Origin: Streptomyces alfalfae
Lineage (GTDB): Bacteria > Actinomycetota > Actinomycetes > Streptomycetales > Streptomycetaceae
Assembly (NCBI RefSeq): GCF_004127445.1
Contig: NZ_QEXM01000043.1
Location: 434,001 to 498,000, forward strand
Reading direction: 5' to 3'
DNA: 64,000 nt
The notes under the pieces: model-generated
The model's input: only the letters and a program-made list of their open reading frames with translations
What the model was told of the DNA's origin: nothing
Databases searched by the model: none
Shown: positions 58,653 to 64,000 of the stretch, piece after piece
How the letters are laid out: the number at the start of each line of letters is the position of its first letter
Numbering within the stretch: position 1 is the first letter of the stretch
Program-made: the position numbers and the translations under genes

Positions 58653-59408
58653 CTGCCCGCTCCCCTGATTACGGTCGTCATCGCCACCCGCCTGCGCGAC
58701 GACCGCCTCGACTACCTGACCGCCATGCACGCCAGCCTCACCCGGCAGTCCGTACCGTGGGAGGCCGTGATCGCGCTCGACGGCGCCTCGCCGGACCGCC
58801 TGCCGGCCCCGCTCGCGCAGGATCCCCGGGTCCGCACGCTGGCCCTGCCCCGGCCGGTCGGCGCCGCCTGCGCCCGCAACCTCGCTCTCACCCACGTCCG
58901 TACCCGCTACGTCAACTGGGCGGATGACGATGACGAGTTCACGGACGACGCGATGCCCGTGCGGCTAGACATCCTGGAGTCGACCGGCGTCGGCTGGTGC
59001 GCCGGCTGGAGCCAGGACCAGCATCCCGACGGCTCGACCACCCTCTGGCGCTGCCCCACGCCGCCCGGCCGGCACCAGGCCGGGGAGGTGTGGACGTACT
59101 GGAAATCGCCTGCGGACACCATCCCCATCGGGCCGACCACGATCCTCGCCCGCACCGACCTCGTGCGCGCCGCCCCCATGGGCGGCCTCGTCCAGGGCGA
59201 GGACTACTGCGCGGCCCTCGGCGTGACCTCGCTGGCACCCGGGATCCTGCTGCCAGTCCCTGTGTACCGGTACCGCAAGCACCCCGGGCAGATGACAGCC
59301 CAGGACGGATACGACCAGCTGGAGGCGGCGGCCCGGGAGCACGCCTGGGCGTACGGGCGCAGCCTGCGCGCCGTCCTGCACGGTGGCGAGGACCTGGTCC
59401 GTGGCTGA
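58653..59408 (+). CDS. Family 2 glycosyltransferase
   Basis: This 251-residue GT-A-fold enzyme has ITVVIATRLRDDRLDYLTAM, the nucleotide-sugar region IALDGASPDRL and GAACARNLALTHVRTRYVNW, and an acidic metal site WADDDDEF. No membrane helix is present. A CTG at 58653, with GGAG 7 bases upstream, is the best start; an upstream TTG (58638) lacks a ribosome site. The next gene overlaps it by 8 bases. The sugar acceptor is unknown. Confidence 0.7.
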   Translation: MPAPLITVVIATRLRDDRLDYLTAMHASLTRQSVPWEAVIALDGASPDRLPAPLAQDPRVRTLALPRPVGAACARNLALTHVRTRYVNWADDDDEFTDDAMPVRLDILESTGVGWCAGWSQDQHPDGSTTLWRCPTPPGRHQAGEVWTYWKSPADTIPIGPTTILARTDLVRAAPMGGLVQGEDYCAALGVTSLAPGILLPVPVYRYRKHPGQMTAQDGYDQLEAAAREHAWAYGRSLRAVLHGGEDLVRG

Positions 59409-60507
59409 GGCTCAGATCATCCTGTCGCACAGCCGGGAGTCGGGGATCGTCGCCATTGCCTCGGGCGAGCAGTATCCGTGGGCGCACACCGCCCTCGCGG
59501 AGAGTGGCTTCCAGCGGGACGACGACGGCGTGTGGCACCTGCCCGCGGACGGCACCCAGACCACCGTGGTCGATCTGGTCACGTGCGCGAAGCGGCACCG
59601 CGCCAGCGTGCACACGAGCAGCCGGCGGTACATCGGCGACGCCGCCCGTGACCTCGCGCGCCTGCTGCCCGGCCAGTGGCACGCCTCGGTCGAGATCTAT
59701 GCGCACCCGGCCTGGCAGGAGGACCTGGTCCCGTGGATCTGGGACAGCGGCGACCTCGGCCGCGCCGTCCGCAGCGAGCGGATCCCTTACGCCGCGGTCC
59801 TCACCGACGCGGCGCAGGGCACCACACTGTTGTTCGTCGAGCGGCCCGGCCATCATCTCGGCTACCTGGTGGGCGCCTTCTCGCCGGAAGGGCTCGAAGG
59901 AGGCTATGGCGATCCCCACGCTCCGCCCAGCATCGTCCTGCCGCCGTTTCCCGGGCGGGCTGCCCAGGCCCTCACCGACCGGTACCTTCCCGCCTACGAG
60001 CAGGCCGTCCATGCCCGCCAGACGGCGGCCATCGCCGGCGTGCTCGCAGACATCCGCTCCGAGCACGACGCCTGGCAGGCCATGAACGCCTCCGGCAGCT
60101 ACAGCGACGCCACCCCGCTGAGCGCCGCCGCCCTCGGCGCCTCGACGGAGCTGTTCCTCGACCACGCCTGGCGCCGTTTCCTGACCGTCGTCGACCACGC
60201 CCCGACGCTGCTCGACCGGTGCCGGCCCGCGAACAGCCCGTGGCCCGACGACGCCTCAGCCCTCTCCCGTCTGGCCGACGCCGTGAGCGATGCCGAAGCC
60301 CTGCTCGACGAGATCGTCCACGGTGATGCCGTACCGGAGCAGGAGCGCCGAGCACGCGCGTGGCCGGCGATCGAGACGTGGCTCACCGACGGCGACGCGT
60401 TCTTGCGCCAGGCCCGCCTGAGCGCACCCCACCGCCGCCCGGCCCTCCCCGTCACAGCCCCGGCCCGCCCCCTCCCCGAGGCCCGGCCGGCGTACCGCAG
60501 CCACTGA
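59401..60507 (+). CDS. Hypothetical protein
   Basis: This 368-residue protein starts at GTG 59401, overlapping the glycosyltransferase end. Its N-terminal half is beta-rich (IVAIASGEQYPWAHTALAES, TQTTVVDLVTCAKRHRASVH) and the C-terminal half helical (ATPLSAAALGASTELFLDHA). It is part of the backbone train. No family is recognised. Confidence 0.55.
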   Translation: MAEAQIILSHSRESGIVAIASGEQYPWAHTALAESGFQRDDDGVWHLPADGTQTTVVDLVTCAKRHRASVHTSSRRYIGDAARDLARLLPGQWHASVEIYAHPAWQEDLVPWIWDSGDLGRAVRSERIPYAAVLTDAAQGTTLLFVERPGHHLGYLVGAFSPEGLEGGYGDPHAPPSIVLPPFPGRAAQALTDRYLPAYEQAVHARQTAAIAGVLADIRSEHDAWQAMNASGSYSDATPLSAAALGASTELFLDHAWRRFLTVVDHAPTLLDRCRPANSPWPDDASALSRLADAVSDAEALLDEIVHGDAVPEQERRARAWPAIETWLTDGDAFLRQARLSAPHRRPALPVTAPARPLPEARPAYRSH

Positions 60508-60544
60508 CCGTTCCACCCCGACAAGTCTGGAGATTCCCGCCCCT

Positions 60545-61003
60545 TTGCAACCCGGCACCCACTTCTCCTTCGGCGACCACAAGGAACACGGCTTCGTCGC
60601 CTCCTTCACTTCCTCGATTCCCCAGCACCTCGCCCACTGGTTCCTGGAGCGCGAGCAGTTCGAGCCCGTCCCCGGTGAACCCGGGCTGTACCGCCTCAGC
60701 GAGCCCGAGCGCGACGGAGTCCGCCGCACCCACCAGGCCGTCCACGACCTGCGCCGCCACGGCTACACCGTGCAGGCCGACATCCGCCTCAATCCGGCCC
60801 TCTCCGTCGGTCCGCCGCGCCCTGTCCGGCCCCACGGGCTCCAGGAGCGCCGCAGCAGGCTCGCCCAGGCCGCCGCCGGCCGAACGACGCAGCGCTCCAC
60901 CCCGCCCACCACCTCCCCGCCGTCGGCCCGGTCGATCCCGCCGAAGCCCACCTACGCTCCCACCGTCCACCTGACGGCCGCAGCCGGCGGGCGGTCCCGA
61001 TGA
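60545..61003 (+). CDS. Hypothetical protein
   Basis: This 152-residue protein starts at TTG 60545 (QPGTHFSFGDHKEHGFVASF). The ordered first half (LYRLSEPERDGVRRTHQAVH, DLRRHGYTVQADIRLNPAL) resembles a small domain repeated in Streptomyces mobile-element proteins. The second half is disordered. Its stop overlaps the next ATG (ATGA). Confidence 0.55.
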   Translation: MQPGTHFSFGDHKEHGFVASFTSSIPQHLAHWFLEREQFEPVPGEPGLYRLSEPERDGVRRTHQAVHDLRRHGYTVQADIRLNPALSVGPPRPVRPHGLQERRSRLAQAAAGRTTQRSTPPTTSPPSARSIPPKPTYAPTVHLTAAAGGRSR

Positions 61004-62190
61004 CACCCGCGAACAGCCCGGCCCCCGACAGTCCTTTGCCGACGGCGTCCGCACTGGCCAGCAAGGCACGCGACTTCCGGCTGCGGATGGCCGTCATCGA
61101 CTGCGAGACCGATGCCGCCCTCGACATGACACGCGACCGCCACGGCCGCACCGTCCACGCAGACGCCGCCGCAGCCGCACGAGCCCACCGTGACAAGGCG
61201 GCGGTGGAGGCGTACGTCACCCACCTCGCCCCGCACGCCGAGGCTCTCCTCGATGCCGCCCGACTTGCGCTCGACGAGTTGCCGCCCGCCCGGCACCTGA
61301 CCGGGTGGCGGGCCGTCCTGGACGGCCTGGCATTCTCCGCCGCCGAGATCCGCCGGGCCCTCGGCCGGCCGGCCGCGCCCGGCTCCCCAGCCGAACGTGC
61401 TCAGCACGCGGCTCTGTGGCCGCACCTCACTGCCTGGGCGGACCACAGCCCGATCGCCAGCAACCTCGCCGACCAGCGCGACGGCCGGCACCACCAGGCT
61501 CCGCTGACCGACGAGGAACAGCAGCTGTGGACCGCCAGGGCCCAAGCCGCGCAGAAGCGCGGCGAGCTGGAGCTGACCGAGTCGTGGTACGCCGCCGACG
61601 GACAGCCGATCACCCTCGCTTACCTGGTCGAGGACGACGACTCCATAGTGGTCGCGCTGCGCGGCGACCCGGGCGTAGCGGGCTGGCAGGTGATCGGGCA
61701 CTTCGCCCACGAGTACGAGGCGGGCAAGGCCCTGCCCGCTCCGGTCCCGCCCGGCGTGCTGCGCTCGGACATCTCTCGGTTCAACCGGCCGGCACCGGCC
61801 CCGGAGCTGTCTCTGCAGGACCTCATCCGCGACGTCGTCGAAGGCCACAGTGCCGGTGACGCCTCGAACGCTCTCCTGGGAGCCGTCCAGCGCGGCTACG
61901 CCGCCGGCCCGATGGTCCGCCTGCAAGAACTTCTGGAGACGACCAGCCAGTTCGCCAGCGCCCTGGAGACCGTGCAAGGCCGCCAGATCGCCGCCCGCCT
62001 CTCCGCGCTGGGCCGGCAGATCGAGTTCCTCACCCGCGAAGTCGAAGAGGCAGCCGAAGACCTCGGTGCGACCGTCGCCGTCCTGCCCCCGCACCGCACC
62101 CCCGTGCTGCGCACCCGCCCGCGCCCGGCCGTGGACACCACACCGCCCGCGCCGCCGCCCCGCGCCAGCACGACCGCCCGCCACCGTTAG
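61000..62190 (+). CDS. Hypothetical helical protein
   Basis: This 396-residue protein is coupled by ATGA to the gene before it. Long helices dominate (AAAAARAHRDKAAVEAYVTH, LQELLETTSQFASALETVQG, ARLSALGRQIEFLTREVEEA), some probably coiled coil. A short beta segment (AYLVEDDDSIVVALRGDPGV) lies in the middle. It may be a structural partner in the backbone operon. Confidence 0.55.
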   Translation: MTPANSPAPDSPLPTASALASKARDFRLRMAVIDCETDAALDMTRDRHGRTVHADAAAAARAHRDKAAVEAYVTHLAPHAEALLDAARLALDELPPARHLTGWRAVLDGLAFSAAEIRRALGRPAAPGSPAERAQHAALWPHLTAWADHSPIASNLADQRDGRHHQAPLTDEEQQLWTARAQAAQKRGELELTESWYAADGQPITLAYLVEDDDSIVVALRGDPGVAGWQVIGHFAHEYEAGKALPAPVPPGVLRSDISRFNRPAPAPELSLQDLIRDVVEGHSAGDASNALLGAVQRGYAAGPMVRLQELLETTSQFASALETVQGRQIAARLSALGRQIEFLTREVEEAAEDLGATVAVLPPHRTPVLRTRPRPAVDTTPPAPPPRASTTARHR

Positions 62191-62200
62191 GAGATCCGCA

Positions 62201-62449
62201 TTGCCCGAAGCAGCAGCAGAGCCGTTCATGCCGATCCGGCACACCATCACCGGCGAGATCACCACCACCGGCTACAACGCCGCCGCCCGGCGGATCCTGC
62301 TCCAGGACGGCTTCGAAGAAACGCCCGGCTGCGCCTGCCGAGTGACAGAACTCGGTACGGAGCAGGCGCACGGGGCTGCCCAGCAACCGGCTAGCTGCTC
62401 GTCGCCGGCCGTCCCGTGCCCCTGGACCGAGCCCTCGGTCGGCCGGTGA
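62201..62449 (+). CDS. Small hypothetical protein, possibly truncated
   Basis: This 82-residue protein starts at TTG 62201 with AGGAG upstream, 10 bases after the previous stop. It begins PIRHTITGEITTTGYNAAAR-RILLQDGFEE, a motif I associate with longer mobile-element proteins. The last 40 residues look random, so the original 3' end may be lost. Confidence 0.45.
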   Translation: MPEAAAEPFMPIRHTITGEITTTGYNAAARRILLQDGFEETPGCACRVTELGTEQAHGAAQQPASCSSPAVPCPWTEPSVGR

Positions 62450-62580
62450 GCGCCGACGGTACGCCCCGGTTGGCCCGCTCGCCGATGTCGGCACAGCCCG
62501 TGATCCCCTCCGAGAGCGGCCGGCCTCTTTAGCGCATCGCCCACCCCGACCCCACCCACACCTGTTGAAGGGTTCTCGTT

Positions 62581-63784
62581 TTGACCACACCCGGGCCTAC
62601 CAGATCAGCGCGCACCAAGGGCGGCGAACTACGGGCCAAGGTGGCCCGACTGCTGGCCGACCGGCCGGCGGATAAGCTCACCATCGGGGACATGGCCAGG
62701 CAGCTGGGCCACTCCCACGGCGCCGTCCGCAACGCCGCCCTCACCCTGGTGCGACGCGGCGAGGCCGATCAAAGCGGGACCGGACAACCGCAGTTCCGCG
62801 CGAACGCGAAGACCGCCGCAGCCGCGCAGAGGGCTGTGATCAGCCCACCGGGCACTCACGCTCCCCGCGCCCAGGCGGCCACGGCCCGTACGACCTACAC
62901 CGCAGCAGCCGCGCCCAAGCAGACCGGGCCGATCCGCCGCGCGGGGGGGCCAGCTTTACCATCCCCGGGAGCTGGCCGATCTGCCCGACGTCGAGGCGTT
63001 GAATCGCTTGCGCGACGCCGACGTGCCGGTGCTGCTCTACGGCCCTCCGGGCACCGGCAAGACGAGTTTGGTCGAGGCGGCGTTCCCGGACCTGCTCACC
63101 GTCGCCGGTGACGGCGACACCACGGTCGGCGACTTGATCGGCGAGTACACACAGGATGACGCGGGAGCCTACGTCTTCCAGTACGGTCCGCTGGTCACCG
63201 CGATGACCGAGGGCCGCGCCCTGCTGATCGACGATGCCACCTTGATCTCACCGAAGGTCCTGGCGGCGCTGTATCCCGCGATGGACGGGCGCAGGCAGAT
63301 CCAGGTCAAGGCCCACAAGGGCGAGACCATCAAGGCCGAGCCGGGCTTCTACGTGGTGGCGGGCCACAATCCCGGCGTCCATGGGGCGGTGTTGACGGAG
63401 GCGCTCGCGAGCCGGTTCAGCGTGCAGATCCAGATCGGCACGGACTACGACCTCGCCCTGGCCTTGAGGATCGATGCCCGGGTGGTCCGGGTCGCCCGAC
63501 ACCTCGCCCAGCAGGTCGAACTCGGCGAGCTGGGCTGGGCCCCCCAACTGCGGGAACTGCTCAGCTACCAGAAGACCGAGGCCGTCCTCGGCACCAAAGC
63601 CGCGCTCGCGAACCTCGTCGGCATCGCTCCTGTGGAGGATCGCGACGCCGTCGCCGACGCCGTCACGAAGGCTGTCGGCATCAAGAAGATCGCACCTCTC
63701 ACCCTCGGCAAGCAGCTCCCCGCCTCAGCCGCCCGGCAGCCTCCGGGCAGCACCGGCTCCGCACACCGGGGCCGCCCGCGATGA
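62581..63784 (+). pseudogene. MoxR-like AAA ATPase split by a G7 homopolymer frameshift
   Basis: TTG 62581, behind AAGGG, opens an N-terminal winged-helix part (DKLTIGDMARQLGHSHGAVR). Downstream, in another register, is a MoxR-type ATPase: Walker A LYGPPGTGKTSL, Walker B RALLIDDATLI, sensor VVAGHNPG and ASRFSVQIQIG. The registers change at a run of seven G near 62943-62949. Six G would join them (AGG-QLYHPRELADL). It is either an assembly error or slippage. The partner gene starts in the ATPase stop (ATGA), so the unit is MoxR plus partner. Confidence 0.7.
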
Positions 63785-64000
63785 GCGCCCACCACCACAT
63801 CCAGTCCATGCCGGACGACGACGCCGACCTCGCGCGCTGGGACGACGACGGCGCACCGCCCGTGCAACCCCGCTCCTCCCCGGCCGCGTGGCTGCGCGTG
63901 GGAGCCGAACTCGGCGACCGGCTGGTCGCCCTCTCCGGCCGCCAGGACCTCCTCGTCACCTGCCGCCCCGGCACACGCAGCGGCGCACCGGCCGCCTACT
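63781..64000 (+). CDS. Partner of the MoxR-like ATPase (partial, cut by right edge)
   Basis: ATG 63781 overlaps the ATPase stop. The visible 73 residues (DDDADLARWDDDGAPPVQPR, AAWLRVGAELGDRLVALSGR, LLVTCRPGTRSGAPAAY) match the start of a Streptomyces family that sits after such ATPases, as I recall with a metallopeptidase- or VWA-like domain. MoxR pairs often remodel protein complexes. The rest lies outside the window. Confidence 0.55.
   Translation, partial: MSAHHHIQSMPDDDADLARWDDDGAPPVQPRSSPAAWLRVGAELGDRLVALSGRQDLLVTCRPGTRSGAPAAY

Noticed and set aside
1..64000. tRNA or rRNA genes and an attachment site
   Set aside because: No cloverleaf-type sequence, CCA-ended stem or tRNA-like direct repeat with an integrase gene was seen, so site-specific integration cannot be argued from this window.

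Overview
The window is high-GC actinomycete DNA, almost certainly Streptomyces. GTG and TTG starts with GGAG-type ribosome sites are common, and DUF317, DUF6233, DUF6238, DUF6112, WhiB, SCO6880-type and SpdB-neighbourhood proteins all occur. The relaxase, type IV secretion genes, iteron-like repeats and dense unknown genes point to a large conjugative plasmid or integrative conjugative element rather than core chromosome. I see no rRNA, tRNA, integrase or CRISPR array.

Layout. Bases 1-9764 hold an edge-cut MmyB-type regulator, a structured non-coding stretch, and a rightward block: a helix-turn-helix protein whose gene contains five iteron-like repeats, a zinc-finger protein, a WhiB-like regulator, a membrane protein, MobC and a relaxase. 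Bases 9800-17400 hold a lipoprotein, a DUF317 group, an XRE regulator with a 12-bp inverted-repeat operator, small membrane proteins, an IS remnant, an acetyltransferase, a frameshifted ATP-dependent ligase and an apparently leaderless DUF6233 gene.

Bases 17590-32797 form one long leftward gene train. It starts with a solitary DNA methylase, a DUF4913/RelE-like pair and unknown proteins. It continues through two winged-helix regulators, two MFS exporters, an ATP-grasp ligase and a HAD phosphatase (a candidate small-molecule operon). It ends in DUF317 proteins and a SpaA-like surface protein. From 33005 rightwards runs the type IV secretion operon: NlpC/P60 peptidoglycan hydrolase, SH3 protein, DUF6112 pilin-like protein, VirB8-like, TrbL/VirB6-like, SCO6880 and VirB4-like ATPase.

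That operon is interrupted at 42226. A TnsA/TnsB-type (Tn7-like) element of about 13.6 kb appears to lie between two GCGCG copies (42222-42226 and 55794-55798). Excising it joins the two flanking reading frames in phase, so it probably split a backbone gene. Its cargo is a terpene cassette (terpene synthase, polyprenyl diphosphate synthase, HAD phosphatase), an Fe/2-oxoglutarate oxygenase with an unrecognised partner, a cupin, a tectonin propeller and a methyltransferase broken by an in-frame TAG. Several gene fragments and a second tnsAB remnant lie among them. The backbone resumes at 55799 with a train of unknown proteins, a lipoprotein, a family 2 glycosyltransferase and a MoxR-like ATPase with its partner.

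Two further themes stand out. A near-identical promoter-plus-inverted-repeat module recurs at 29.2 and 55.5 kb, with a weaker relative at the type IV operon promoter. Several genes carry single-base frameshifts (about 6.5, 16.4, 18.1, 41.9 and 62.9 kb), which may be decay or residual assembly errors. All identifications come from reading the sequence by eye, without database searches.
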